Shown here piece by piece: positions 1 through 11,929 of a stretch of 64,000 nucleotides of DNA. A program made the translations under genes and the position numbers. The DNA lies in contig CALNXK010000166.1 of NCBI GenBank assembly GCA_942486035.1, forward strand, positions 662,001 to 726,000, read 5' to 3'. How positions within the stretch are numbered: the stretch's first letter is position 1; each line of letters opens with the position of its first letter. The stretch is from Porites lobata (taxonomy: Eukaryota > Cnidaria > Anthozoa > Scleractinia > Poritidae). The notes beneath the pieces are model-generated. The model had not been told where the DNA came from, ran no database searches, and saw nothing but the letters and a program-made list of their open reading frames with translations.

Positions 1-1320
1 TTTACTAAAAACAGCCCCCCCAGGGTGGTTACTGACTCATCACAGCTTTTTACTTCCGCGCTCATTGCATCTTTTTTCGCTGCTTTCCGCACAACGAGAA
101 ATTAAAAAAAATCCAGTTTTTTTTTTCTCAGATTAGTGAAACCTTTCTGAAAAAACTGCAGTAAACAAACATTCTTCACATAATTCACCACCGGACAGTA
201 ACTATTGCTGTTTATTTATTTTTCTTTCTTTCTTTGTTTGGCTACAGGCCTAGGAACCACCCTATTCATCAAAGTCAGAATACACTTTGACAACGAGAGA
301 GGGTAACGCCTTTCAGCCAAACTAACAGTGCTGAAATCATTCAGTAGATTCCAAATCGTGGCCCGCCGACTTGTTCCTTACAGTTAAAGTTTGAAATATC
401 CAGCAACAGAAAAAGCCCAGCAATTTTCAGAATACTTTGGAGACAATAATCATTTAGTAGAGCCTGCACGATGAGAGTGGAAAGTCATCAAATGCTTTTA
501 TCAAATCAAGAAAAAGTATAAAGACAGAAGAAGCCATGCCTACAGTCATCGTTTTAATAACTTTGCCAATAAACATTGTGATCATATTTGTAAGGATAAT
601 TGTAATGTGGAACAATAATGATGAAGACTATGATCATGTTGATGCTGGCAATCAGGAAAGAGACGATTTGGGTAAGGAAGTATTCAATACACTGGCGGTT
701 CCACTTTTGATAGTAATAGCCATTTATCTTTGTTTAAACCATTTGAATTGTTCCAAGTATCAATGTTGTGGTCATATAAAATCACCCCCTAGTTTCCAAA
801 ACAGTCCAATTTTGGAACACTGATGCATCTGCAGCTCTAAACGTGAACTTCTTGTCCTTGTAAAACTTTCAATTGGCTATTTTCACTGAAATTGGGAAAA
901 AAAATGAATCATCCTACCGCACATTAATAATGTCGTGACTAGAGGATTATTTCTGAGATGTACTCACGAAATTTACTCTCTGTAGGGCTCCAAGATGGAA
1001 TCCCGTGTACTTACTATGAACTTACGGCTTAATTGAAGGGATTCGGCACCAAATGCTATGCCACTTTGGTCACACACTGCTGTGCAAAAATGTATCGAGG
1101 AGCAACCGGTCACGATGACTTTACTGACTTGGCTGAATCAAACAGGAGTCGTAAGTTGGGTTTTACAAGATGTTACAGCTGAATCGTTATGCCGGCCAGC
1201 GCCGGACAAGATAAGATGAAAGACTTAATTAAATGTAGTGACATGACCAGAAATGACAAGAGCTTACCCTAACCTGAACAGTTACAAGGTTAATATCTCT
1301 AGTGACACTGTGTAAATAAT
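1..1320. repeat. Segmental duplication, copy 1, left part
   Basis: This stretch aligns closely with about 15352-17039: the same phrases recur in order, including the frame starting at 536/15880 and the 'aataatgtcgtgac' block near 925/16567. The match then continues at 3274. It contains no gene that I can support beyond the small frame at 536. Copy 2 has a SINE that this copy lacks. Confidence 0.85.
536..823 (+). CDS. Small membrane-protein frame or candidate signal-peptide first exon
   Basis: A 95-codon frame with a hydrophobic N-terminus (residues 1-24), an acidic middle (NNNDEDYDHVDAG) and a second hydrophobic stretch (about 49-66). The paralogous frame at 15880 is more than 90 percent alike over its first 50 codons but then shifts frame and stops, so the full frame is not conserved. 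The first 18 codons (536-589, MPTVIVLITLPINIVIIF) are followed by GTAAGG here and by consensus GTAAGT in the paralogue. That matches the layout of the receptor first exons further on, phase 0 included. I do not recognise a family. It may be a fourth class of first exon, a small gene, or chance. Confidence 0.3.
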   Translation: MPTVIVLITLPINIVIIFVRIIVMWNNNDEDYDHVDAGNQERDDLGKEVFNTLAVPLLIVIAIYLCLNHLNCSKYQCCGHIKSPPSFQNSPILEH

Positions 1321-1324
1321 TTAA

Positions 1325-3268
1325 AGACGGTGCCCACTAATGGGAAGTATTTTTTCCCAGATAACGACTATGTGAGACAAGTAAATCATGCAAGAGGCTA
1401 TTTATATCCAAAAAGAAAACTAGGGGTAACCAAGCATTTTTCAGAGATAACTGTGCTTCAATATGAAGAAAAACGCTGAATAGGCATTTTTTAGAAAAAA
1501 TGATTAAAAGTTAATTTTTCCCCAAATTTTAGAGTGTACACGTAAACTGGCACAAATGCAATAATAATTTTAACAAGGTTTCAAAATAAGCAACAAATGA
1601 TAACATAACAACTGCTCTTTATACGTCTTTTTTTGAAATATCAGCACAACTGGGAAGTTATCAGCAGCTACCCCTCTCCACGCGTTGCTTCAAAAATAGT
1701 GTAAACGACATTTTCTGCGAACCAAAAATTGATCTTTTGCTGAGTAGGCTTATTTCTTTTATTTGGTAAGATAAAAAGTAGGGGTTACCGCGCGTTTTTA
1801 GAAGTTAAATTGGTTGGTTTTTCACTATTGCTTCACTCAACGCGGAGTACCCTGGGATATCCACAATGGCTAACAGTCAGAGAAAACAACAACACACGGA
1901 GGAGAGCAAAAACAGAAGGTGGAGCAGGACATTTCATGGACTCTAAGGAAAGCAAATTATACTATTTCATTCAACTGGAGCTTCTCCGTCTCAAACATTT
2001 AACAAAATTTTTGGTGAAGAGCAATCTCCAAGGCATTAGAGATTACTTGCAGCGCACATTAAGAGTAGTACGGCGAGCTAAAGATCCACAGCTGGTGCTG
2101 TAAACAAACTACTGTACTGGAGAGGAAAATAGTCGACAGGGACTCTCTAAGAGAGGCACTTCTTCAATCGTTTGCTTACCTGTACATGTCCTCAAAATTG
2201 TTTGAACTGTAGATGTAATATGGATTGTAAACCTTCTATAGTTTTTTATCATTTTGTAAAATTTGTGTAATTATTCACCAGAAGATAGATTTAAAGCGTT
2301 CGAGTACATACAGATGTCCCTTTTCTTGAGTGTCTGAGGCTTTTATTTGTTGAATAAACAAGAAAAAAACTATCACAAGAACGCTTGGATTGCTGAGATC
2401 GCAGCTTCACAAATAGTTGCCGACCGCAAAGGAAACGCTTTTATTGTGGAAAAAATGGTAAAAAAAATTGTTGTGCTTTTTACTATTATCATTGTTATTT
2501 AAGCATTTTGGGATTACTTAGCACTGAAATTATTGACTCATTGGCAGGTTGTCGTGTAGATAGTATTTCTTAAGGTTCAATTTCACGCCACACATAATCT
2601 GGACATTTAGACATAGCTGCCATTTGACTGTTTACAAACTAAAGATGGAAGGTAAAGTAAAGTATTTCCATTCTAAGACTTTTTTAGGTTTAACAGACAT
2701 GCACTGTTAAGTCTAAAAATAACAATTAGAAACTAAAAATAGTGAATGATCTTGACACAGAATGTTACAGTAAAAAAAATCAAAACGAAATATATAAAAT
2801 GATCATTATAGCCCAGTTTATATATGAGGGTACATCACAAACGCATTTGGCACTACTACTTTCACACTATTCAGCTTTTTTAAAAGAGAGCTCATGTATA
2901 GAACTTGAGTCTATGCAAAGCGGAAGAGATAGCGCAAAGCACAGATATAAGCTCATTGAATGTATGCAAGTTTAATGACATATTCGATCGACTTACCCGG
3001 TAAAATTAAAGAATGTTATAGTCGATTAGCCGATAAAACGCGAAGGACGCGAGTGAAAGGTACTCTTGCAGTTTCTCGATTAAGCGGAGGACTTGTCATC
3101 TGTTGAAAAACGACGCATCTTTTCCACAAGAAATAACTAGAACCTCTTAGACTTCCAGGAGACAAAACCAGTCCTTGTGTCCCGCGTGTTGTGCAATTCC
3201 TTTGCGTCGCGCGCGACTACCTTGGGATGCGCAGAAGATGTGCGCAGTAACAATAGTGAGCACTATTC
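1325..3268. mobile_element. TTAA-flanked DNA transposon, about 1.94 kb, non-autonomous
   Basis: The element interrupts copy 1 of the segmental duplication. TTAA(A) stands on both sides (1321-1325 and 3269-3273), while the paralogue at 17040-17044 has a single TTAAA with both flanks joined, so the empty site is visible. The ends are imperfect inverted repeats (GGTGCCCACTA at the left; AGTGCTCACTA on the complement at the right). A TTAA target points to the piggyBac superfamily (established for the family; assignment inferred). No transposase is seen. A 97-codon frame at 1810-2103 has no recognised relatives. Confidence 0.75.
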
Positions 3269-3870
3269 TTAAATCAGCTTTAAAATGATGTTATGTAGAA
3301 ATCTGAAGGAAGAAACCGATTGAACTAAAAAAAGTTTTGACACTGTAACATAAAAGTGAGTGGGTGAAATGAAACGGATTTTTTCGACGAACGGCGACAC
3401 ACCATGACATACATCTGTACCAGATAAAAACAGCAAATGTGGCGGAACATTACAGTCAGCAGTAAAATTCCAAAGAAAGAAAGCGATGAATTGGCGGCCT
3501 TGTGCACGTCTCCAAGACCACTGATCTTCCGCGCATGGCCGAAATCATAAGGCAACCGGAAACCAGAATCTCTTTTAAACCCGCAGAAACCATTTGGGCA
3601 CTAACGAAGACATATAGTATGCATCTACTTCTGTTCAATTTGTTCAGGTATTTAGGCAGCCCAAGATTTATTGGGTCGAAAAGGTGTTTAACCGTTCGTG
3701 GACTTCGGTATTCTTTTTCTAGTGGAAAGCATCTCGAAAACATTATTAATTAATTTTTTGATTATCTGGGAAGCAGTTATGGACAGTGGCATTACAAATA
3801 ATGTTGAAAACCTCTCAAGACTCCTCACAATGCAAATGATTTTCAGTATCATTGTTCACCACAGTATTTT

Positions 3871-3921
3871 TAGCCTGTGAACACTCCCCGCTCGACCAAA
3901 GGCCTGTTTTAATACAGGCTA
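3871..3921. mobile_element. Short TAGCCTG foldback MITE remnant
   Basis: A 51-bp piece with TAGCCTGT...ACAGGCTA ends, flanked by CAGTATTTT (3862-3870) and CAGTATTCT (3922-3930). The paralogue near 18244 has the uninterrupted CAGTATTATT sequence. Confidence 0.6.
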
Positions 3922-3930
3922 CAGTATTCT

Positions 3931-4052
3931 TAGCCTGCGTAGCAGGCGCTTGGAAGTAGCGGGCGAAAGAGAGAACGGGCGCTCGCTGTCTCCTTCTCGC
4001 GCGCCCGTTTTTTCTTGTGCCCACTACTTGCAAGCGCCTGCTACGCAGGCTA
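3931..4052. mobile_element. TAGCCTG foldback MITE with 9-bp target duplication
   Basis: Inverted ends TAGCCTGCGTAGCAGGCG / CGCCTGCTACGCAGGCTA, with CAGTATTCT on both sides (3922-3930 and 4053-4061). A 9-bp duplication fits Mutator-like elements (inference). It sits directly against the shorter member at 3871. Confidence 0.85.
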
Positions 4053-4845
4053 CAGTATTCTTGACGAGCTTTAACTATTGTCAGAGCTGGATTCAGGAAA
4101 TTAAGAAGAGGTGCGTTTCCTGTTTAATCGATCTGTGAGGACAGTCTTTTCCCTGACATATTGTGACATGTTGTGAACAAGTTAACCCCGCCTCCGCTAA
4201 CGGCAGGACAACTTTATATTTACAAACACTACAGTGGGCCTTTCCTGTTGTATCAAGAAAACTACTTACGAAATTAAAACGAAAGCCCATTGCAAAGCAA
4301 AACGTAATATTTTCATTAGAATTGAGATCCAGGCTGGAAATCCAAAGAGCGCTGGCTTTTTATCTCAATATTTTCTTGTTCATTGGAATGAACAGTGTTT
4401 TGTTTAGCCGCTCGTACCACAGGTGGCCCAAGCGTAATATGAGAGTTTATATGGGAAAAATAGAGTTTGAAACTTTGATGAAATAAATGAAGTAAAAGCG
4501 ATAAATAAAGTTATCAATAAAGTGTAAATATTGTTACTTGGAGTCGTTGTCTTTGTTTTTACGAAGTTTCAGCGCGAGTTGAGTACTTTTACATCATCTG
4601 ACCTGACAGTGTAATAATAGTTTTTGTTAAATTTGGAGATCCGGACGGCACACCCCCACAAAGAAATCCCTGGAGTACCCCACAGGGCCTTTTCTCCACA
4701 AAAATCTTCGTATCCTTGACATACGGTGAGTAAGCAATTTTCGTGTCGTATGTTGTTGTAGAGGCAAAGCTCTGAAGAAAACTTCCTTTGTGTAGGAATT
4801 ATGTGTTGCCCGCCACCAATTTTTAAACCAAGTTTAGGGAGGAGG

Positions 4846-4945
4846 GAGAAATTTCCCCTAAAAGTAGGGAGGAAGGAGAAATTGGCTGAAAAAGTAGGAA
4901 GGAGGGAGAAATTGGCTGAAAAAGTAGGGAGTAGGGAGGGATTTA
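4846..4945. repeat. Minisatellite, about 30-bp unit
   Basis: Three to four copies of a unit reading roughly GTAGGGAGGAAGGAGAAATTGGCTGAAAA (shown split: GTAGGGAGGAAGG, then AGAAATTGGCTGAAAA). The frames across it on both strands are repeat translations, not genes. Confidence 0.7.
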
Positions 4946-5374
4946 CCCTCCTGTACCTCCCCCCTCTCACCTTCCCCCTTTCACAGGAAATAGAGTGGCA
5001 CTGACTTTGGCTAATCAAAGATCTAAGAGTAGCTCAAAATTAAAAACATTTCGCAGCTGTGAAGAAATCTGCCAATGATCAGCGAGATATGTCCAGGATC
5101 GATCTTGATAGCAAAGATTTGCCAGCAAATTGTTTTCGCAGTTGTCACCGGTCACCGGCAGGCTGATATAAACAAAAAATTGTCGTTTTTCCACTTCTGT
5201 TAAGATACGATTTTCCTCAGTGTCAGTTACTCAGGCAGTGTCAGCCGGTTCAGGAATTTATTATGTATTCTAATGAATTTATTTTCATAAATATAACCTG
5301 CCTCACTATTTAAGGTAAAATATCGCGAAGAGGTAGCAGGTTTGCGTAAAACATATTATTATGCGTAGGTACGA

Positions 5375-5406
<32 letters not shown>

Positions 5407-5417
5407 AATGATATCAC

Positions 5418-5690
5418 AGGTAGCCCAGGCTCAAAATATGAACATCGGCGAGCATCGGCATTGTTGCGTAACATTCAAAATATAAGGATTTGAATGGGGA
5501 AAAAACCTATCGTTTCTGTAACCTACGAAAATAAAAGGATTTCAATAAAAAACAGCTTACTTTACTTAAAATGTGTGTTACGTCTCTCCTGTGTGGTCCA
5601 CGGGCCGATTTATGGCCGGCGTTTTATGGGTTTTCCTGTAAACGGTTTTCTGTCTATATAAAGGTTTGTAAACCTTTCAATATGCCACTA
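5418..5690. repeat. Single arm of the foldback repeat seen at 11491
   Basis: Begins CACAGGTAGCCCAGGCTC, runs through 'gcatcggcattgttgcg' and 'cctatcgtttctgtaacc', and reaches 'gtctctcctgtgtggtccac' and the TATATAAAGG hairpin area. The same order occurs in the left arm at 11491. The frame at 5571-5858 lies mostly in this repeat. Confidence 0.75.
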
Positions 5691-5699
5691 GTGTATTTT

Positions 5700-8570
5700 G
5701 AGTGTACTTTTGGACTCAAAACAATGAAACTGCAGTTGAAAAGTGCAGTAAAGGTTGTATATAAAATGCATACTCCAAAATCAGTTGGGATTGTTGTTGA
5801 CAAATACGCAATGAAGACATATTTAAAAGAAAGGTTTCAGAAAACATCTTCGATTTAGAGAATTGTCCCTAAACTGTACATATTCGTTTCTCTTGTTCTT
5901 GTTGTTTTTTTTTTTTTACTTCACGAGATCAATACAAATATGTGTTTTCAATGGACAAGAAAACCTTAATTCAGTTTGCCCACCTCGGTGAGCAAATCGC
6001 TTCTTTCATTCGCCTCTTTGCCGGGGCAAATTATGACCTCAATTGTAATTTAGTTTGTTCGCCTCGTTGCTCCATTCGCCTCCTTAGAAAAGTAGTGAAC
6101 TACAACAGGAAGATTAACTGCTAAAAGCGATTCTGCTGAGTTGATTGTTTAAGGCGCTTTGAAACTAATTGTCCCATTGTGCCAAGATTTCATCGCCACG
6201 ATAATCATTGTGTTCGTAATCACAAGGATCCATAGCTGATAACTGAACGACAGTGCTGCGAAAATGGAAGAACATTGTCCGCCCCCTCGAATCCTCACTT
6301 AAACGTTCGCTGCTTTCCAAAAATACTTAACTTTACAACTGACATGACAAGCAAATGAGTAACTTACAGGCTACGTTACAGAAAATATTTGTCCCTCGCA
6401 GTTGCGTCTGACTTTCGTCTTCAACCTCATACATAACACTCAGTCACGAATGTCTGACCAAGAGGTCACAGATTCAAGAGGGCTAAGAAACTCTTTATAA
6501 TAACAAGTTTATTGCAATTGACTTTTAAAGCGTATTCAGAAATAATCATAGAATTTCACTTTCTAGCGCTCACAAAATTCTCGGATAAAAAATTTTGGCC
6601 GCCATTTTACTTTGCTAGCATGGACAGGGTGCTACGCGGCGGGGACTGGGAACTGATAAAACAGCGAACAAACTTCTAAACTTCCAAACAAACTACCCGG
6701 CGACAAATCGTGTTCTCAGACGCTTTCAAGACAAAAATAGGTAGCTGCCCTGTGCGGGCCGCAATTAATTTATCTAATCTTATCCATTTTTAACTTCTTA
6801 GGTTGGGATTTGCAGCTAAGTTATTTGACAAGTCCTTAAAATGCTTAAGGTGGCTCGCTAGAGTATACCCTAGCTATCTAGCATACGATACAGAAGGAAA
6901 TCCAGTTACTTTGTCTTTGCGATTTGGTTCACGAAATTCACCGCTAAGTTTACCCATTTAAAAGGCTCCTTTATCAAGTTTCATTTCCCGGATTAAGGAC
7001 GTTGCCACGGCAACATGGCATCCTTAAACAGGGAGTAATTTTGTCATTTTTGATCATTTTTTCTTAATATTACTTATTTCCCTCGGTGAAATGTCTTTAA
7101 ACTTTGCCACTATTGCTTAACATTGTAAAGTGGAAAAAACATGGGGCGTTAAGACAGATTCGCCAATATTGTGAAATTTGTAACTTTACTTAATAGAGGA
7201 GTTTAGCTCTTACAGATTTTAACAAGAAAAGGACAGTAAAAAGGTACTGCAACTGTTAAAAATGAGGTGATTTTTAATTCACGGTTAATTAACTGCGCTG
7301 ACGTCACAAAAATCCGAAAAACACGCGTGGTTCAGGGTCGTATTAGCAAAATACGCGCGCGAGCCTTCACGCTCGCATGCGCATAACGCACATAACTGAA
7401 AACATGTGATTTCTTCGAAAAGTACGAAAGCCATTGTTAAAGCTGTTTATCAGTATTATTACGGTGATATCTCGGCTGTTGAAAAAGGAGAGATAGCGGA
7501 TTAAATTTTATACCAAACACTGGATGTTTTCTTCGAAATACTTAACCACTTTAGCCATAATTCGAGCCGTGGTGGTCACTACTCGTGCGGATGGCGATCA
7601 TCGGAGTTGAAGACGGTGGTTTTGCAAGGATCGCGATAAGCCCTTCATTTCCTAATCTGCTGTACCGACTGTTTGCAGATCATCAAATGCCAGCCCACTT
7701 CCCGATACTTTTTCAACCTTGTTCCTCTTTAGGGATAATTTCGACAGCGAAGTTTCTCTTTAAAAGCCTTCTGTAAAAGGTGGCGCCGATCTAAAAAGAC
7801 GTACATCACGTCCTCAGCTGCACGCACAAGACCGTAGTTCTCGACGGACCTACTATTGCTTTCGTCCGGCGGACCAGATTTGGCCCTTAGTGAACTGTGC
7901 ACTTTTAGATTTAATGTATAGAATAAAAAAGAGGACTACAGGTCAACTTAAAATAAACAAAGTATAGTTGATGAAAATTGGTTTTGTGAGGAAAAATGAA
8001 GTTTCGGTCATAAACTCTGCGGACCGCCCTGTTAGAAAAGAAAAACTCGGTTCACATACTGAGTTTCTCTAGCCTGCGTGGCAGGCACAAAAAGGGGTGG
8101 GAGAGGGGGAGGGAGAAAAGCACTGAATGTACGTCCTGAAACAAAGAAAAATGAACGGCTGTAAAACGTGAATCAGATACCATAAAACGACCTTCTTTTC
8201 TTAACATTTTTCTTAACATTTTTACTTGCGGCAAGGATTAGCGTGTAGGGGTCAGAAATCGATATGATTCGTTCATAAATATAAAAACAATTAGACGTGC
8301 TTTGAATTCGGTTTATCAAATTATAAGAAAAAAAAAACACAAAGGATAACTCTTCAACACCGCAACGGCATCAAAAGTGAGCTTAGAATCCCGGCTACAA
8401 CTCATTGAAAAGTGCGTTAGTTCAGTGGCCAGCAAAATCGAAGGAAACTAAAAGGAACTCTTTTCATCACTTTATGAACATCACGTTTCAAGCATATCTA
8501 GCTAACAAACAAGTTAAACGAGACAGAGCTTCAGCTTTAATTTATTCGACACTTATGGCACCCTTTTTTT
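5700..8570. other. No supported gene
   Basis: Short unrelated open frames only. TTAAGGTGGCTC at 6845 looks like the left end of a TTAA-type element resembling the one at 28422, but no right end is seen. A single TAGCCTGCGTGGCAGGC arm (about 8071-8090) is half of a TAGCCTG foldback MITE. Confidence 0.5.
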
Positions 8571-8579
8571 TCTCAAGGG

Positions 8580-9255
8580 GTTTAAGGCCTGGGTCAAAAG
8601 CGTGTTTTGAGAATATGAATGACTGGCAATATCTCTAGCTAGGAGACCTAGATCAGAACAAAATGAATTTTTCCCCAAAGGTAAATATTGAGGTTTTCTT
8701 GTGCCTTAACGTTTAATTATGGTCACGTGACATGTCACGTGACCAGAAATTGAAAATGAAGGAAATTGGCGAATTGGTGGCGAATTTACTTTGTTTGGAT
8801 AAACAAATTGGCATTTCTGAAAGAAGATAAACATACCTAACTTTCTACGTTTGGAATGAATGTACGCGAAGTTTAAAATTAAAGTTTTGAATAATTCAAG
8901 ATTAAATTTGGGCATTTGAAATGATGTTTTCCCTCATAATTTTTCATTGAAGTGCAATGGACGGTCATTCCAAACGTGAAGTGTTAGAAATATTTGATAT
9001 GAATTAGAAAAATGTTATTGCTCGATTTCGTTTCTTAAACAGGCCACCAATTAGTCAATAACTTACAATATTTACCAAATTTAATAGTCACGTGACGTAT
9101 CACGTGACGTATTAACACAATATTTATACTTTAAAATGTTGAGGACAATGAGTTCTTCATGTGTGCCAAATTTCAATTCAGCGCCATCATCTATGCCGAA
9201 GTTATAGAAAATAATTCATTTTCCACAGGTAAACCCCTCAGACCCAGGCCTTAAA
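8580..9255. mobile_element. Inverted-repeat element with CACGTGAC clusters
   Basis: The outer ends are mirror images (GTTTAAGGCCTGGGTC near 8580; GACCCAGGCCTTAAAC ending 9255), and inner blocks also mirror (AAAATGAATTTTT / AATTCATTTT). Paired CACGTGAC motifs occur at about 8723-8743 and 9091-9108. No coding capacity is evident. Another left end of the family (TTTAAGGCCTGGGT) lies near 40829. Confidence 0.6.
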
Positions 9256-9615
9256 CTACTTGAGTGGGGGGGAGGGGGGGTATATCTTGAGCGACAGCCA
9301 TGTATTGTAACACGTTTCTGGCAGTGACTTTGGTAACAAGTTGAGCAGCAGCCACTAAGATATTCGTATTTAACTGCCATTCGATCTAACTTCTGACCTG
9401 TAGCATGGATGAAGTACTTCCAAAAAATTAATGTAAGTAAGTCCTGAAAATGTGGCCATTTAAAAAACTCAGTTCTATAAGTAATTTGCCCCGGTGCTGC
9501 TAATCTTGCACGTCAACCATTTCTATAAAGGCTTTATGGTTTACAAACAAAGTAAAATTGAAGTGATTAGTACCATTATATGGTACAGTTTCGGTAGTGT
9601 TGTTTACCGTTTCAG

Positions 9616-11289
9616 GAGGGTCTGAATGGGGGGTCCACTTGTCGGTTGTCGGTTAAAATTCATTAACTTTGTCGGTAGTCGGTTAAAATTTTCGATCTTT
9701 GTCGGTAGTCGGTTAAACTTTTCGATTTTCGTCGGTTGTCGGAAAATCTCAGTTAATAAGTAAAAACGCTTGTTCATTATTAATATTTTTTATGTATTTC
9801 ACACACTTTTCAAGACTTTGATCCCTGAAATAGTAAAACTTGTAAGAATGCCTCATTTGATTGCACCTAAACCGTTCATTAAGTCTTGTTTGTTTATGCA
9901 ACATGATCGTTTATTTCCATTGTTTGCCATATGAATATAGTGCTGATAAAATCACCAAAGCTTTTATTGTAAATGCGAACTTGGTTTTCCTGTCGACTAC
10001 AGGGCACAGTAAAAAGTAATTAATTAATTAATTAATTAATGGACTCAAGCCTTTTGGATACTTAAATTACTTTTAGTGAAAAACTGCAAGGGGTGACAGG
10101 CTGCACATCTATCCCTCTTATGTTTTGGCTCTAACAAGTATGTCCTTTGCCATAATTTTCCTTTCTCAAAGAAATAGCACTTTATGTGGTTCTTTTAAAT
10201 TTTGGCAAGGTAGTGGTTGGTTTTGTTTGAGATTCCACTTTTTCATTAAAGCTTCTTTTATAATAGACACTAAGGGCTGTATTGTGCCACGAAAGGCAAT
10301 ATTTCTTCTTCTTCCTTGTTGTTTTGCTTCAGGAGAGCTGCCTTCCTTTCTGTGAGTTTTACTTCTAATAGCATTTTTTCTTTTAAAATTGTGTGGCTAG
10401 CCTCTGTCCATCAAGCGCTTTTGAAATCTGAAATACTTCCTCAGACTTTGTTCGTAGGATTTTCAAGGCTTCTCGTTTGTCAAACAGGCGCTTTAACAAC
10501 TGGTGGATGATAAGAGGTGAAAATGTATATACTGTAAGGTTTCCGTTTGAAATGCGTCTTTACGTCAAGGATAGCTTTTTCTCATTTTTCGCTGAATGTT
10601 GTACCTTGGTATACAACTGTTTCTAAAAAGAACGTCTCATTTTCAGATATTTCGGCCGTGAATTTCATAGTAGGGTGTTGTAAGTTTACTTGTTCCACGA
10701 AGAAAGCTACGATGTCTGGCTTACTTATCATCCCATAGGGAAAAAATGTCATCTACGTAGCGTTTTCAAACAGTTAGTTTAAAGACGGTTTTGCTTAAAC
10801 TTTGTGTTTCAATATATGCCATGAAAAAGTTGGAAAGGAAACTGCTGTCTTTGTGCTCATCGCGGTACCGTGGGTTTGTAATGACAGTGCTTTCCATTAA
10901 ACGGGAAAAAATTTTCTTTGAGGATTAATCTAAGCATTTCTCGGACCGAAACAAGAAACGTTCGGTTTTTTCGCCTTTGACTTTTCAATAAAATTTATAA
11001 AGTCGGTAGCATCTTTAAGGTATGTACCTGTATTAACAAGAAAAAAGGAAATTCTTTCCCTTAGGCCATCTAATGAGTCATAAATTTAAAGAGGTTACTT
11101 CCTAACGGCTAGAAAAAAAAAATGGAAAATGCTCTTTTTTCTGAAAACAAATATTGATAATATCAGCCCATGTCGGTAGTGGGTTAATATTTTTCCTGTC
11201 GGTAGTCGGTAATTTTTTACTCATTTTGTCGGTGGTCAGTAATATTTTTTGCCCTTTGTCGCTAGTCGGTTAACCCCATTCACACCCTC
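9616..11289. mobile_element. Terminal-inverted-repeat element with GTCGGT subterminal arrays
   Basis: The ends are GAGGGTCTGAATGGGG and, on the complement, GAGGGTGTGAATGGGG. A 6-bp duplication TTTCAG lies on both sides (9610-9615 and 11290-11295). Just inside each end is a direct array of GTCGGTAGTCGGTTAA-like units (about 9637-9750 and 11172-11272). The interior holds a reverse-strand Penelope-like reverse transcriptase remnant rather than a DNA transposase. Confidence 0.75.
10105..10960 (-). pseudogene. Penelope-like element reverse transcriptase remnant
   Basis: On the reverse strand, in shifting frames, the order of retroelement motifs is clear. There is THGTAM (10858-10875), KRYVDDIFSLWDD with the YVDD catalytic box (10748-10759), then LDVKTHFK, and a later segment with 'KEALMKKWNL' followed by 'QNQPLP' near 10230-10260. 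This order is typical of Penelope-like RTs, whose C-terminus precedes a GIY-YIG nuclease that is not seen here. Several stops and frameshifts show it is dead. Plus-strand frames at 10125-10738 are shadows of it. Confidence 0.75.
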
Positions 11290-11490
11290 TTTCAGGACAA
11301 TCTTGGTTAACTCCTGGATTATGACTTATTTCGGTGTAGTTCTAACTTTCTGAGCCTTTGAATGAAATCCTAAAAAGTCGGACTATTCAATGAAAGCCAC
11401 TGAGCAGTACGTTCCTGTTGTACTGTTTTCTAAGCTGCACCATGAGGGGTTTCTAACTTTTAAGTCTGTCGACGAAATCCTTAGGTGTGA

Positions 11491-11925
11491 CCACAGGTAG
11501 CCCAAGCTCGAAATATGAGCATCGGCGAGCATCGGCGAGCATCGGCATTGTTGCGTAACATTCAAAATATAACGATTTCTATGGGGGAAAAAACCTATCG
11601 TTTCTGTAACCTACGAAAATAAAAGGATTTTAATAAAAAACAGCTTACCTTACTTAAAATGTGTATATCTATATAAAGGTAAACCTTTATATAGAGAGAA
11701 AACCGTTGACATAAAAACCCATATCGGCCCGTGGACCACACAGGAGAGACGTAACACACATTTTAAGTAAGGTAAGCTGTTTTTTTGTGAAATCCTTTCA
11801 TTTTCGTAGGTTACGGAAACGATAGGTTTTTTTTTCCATACAAATCTTGACCCGTATTTTGAATGTTAAGCAACACTGCCGATGCTCGCCGATGCTCATA
11901 TTTCGAGCTTTGGCTACCTGTGGTG
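11491..11925. mobile_element. Foldback element with about 200-bp arms
   Basis: The ends are CCACAGGTAGCC and GGCTACCTGTGG, and the arms mirror each other almost completely. The centre, near 11672-11698, is a TATATAAAGG-type hairpin. 'gcatcggcgagc' is tandemly repeated in the left arm. Frames inside are repeat translations. Confidence 0.8.
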
Positions 11926-11929
11926 TGGC

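Larger units (their letters stand above)
3274..4415. repeat. Segmental duplication, copy 1, right part
   Basis: Aligns with about 17045-18623 (blocks such as 'gttatgtagaaatctga', 'gaagcagttatggacagtgg' and 'gtttagccgctcgt'). Homology ends just after 4415/18623. In copy 2 the class A promoter of TNFR-1 begins about 90 bp beyond the break. Short frames on both strands here overlap each other and show no domain. Confidence 0.8.

Noticed and set aside
3325..3743. Reverse-strand frames MPYDFGHARK.. and MFSRCFPLEK.., with relatives at 17045-17392
   Set aside because: Similar peptides in both duplication copies follow from DNA identity. The frames differ in length and break differently, so there is no sign of coding selection.
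4569..5018. 149-residue reverse-strand protein with FSLLPTFSAN repeats
   Set aside because: The repeats are the translation of a 30-bp minisatellite. There is no conserved frame outside it.
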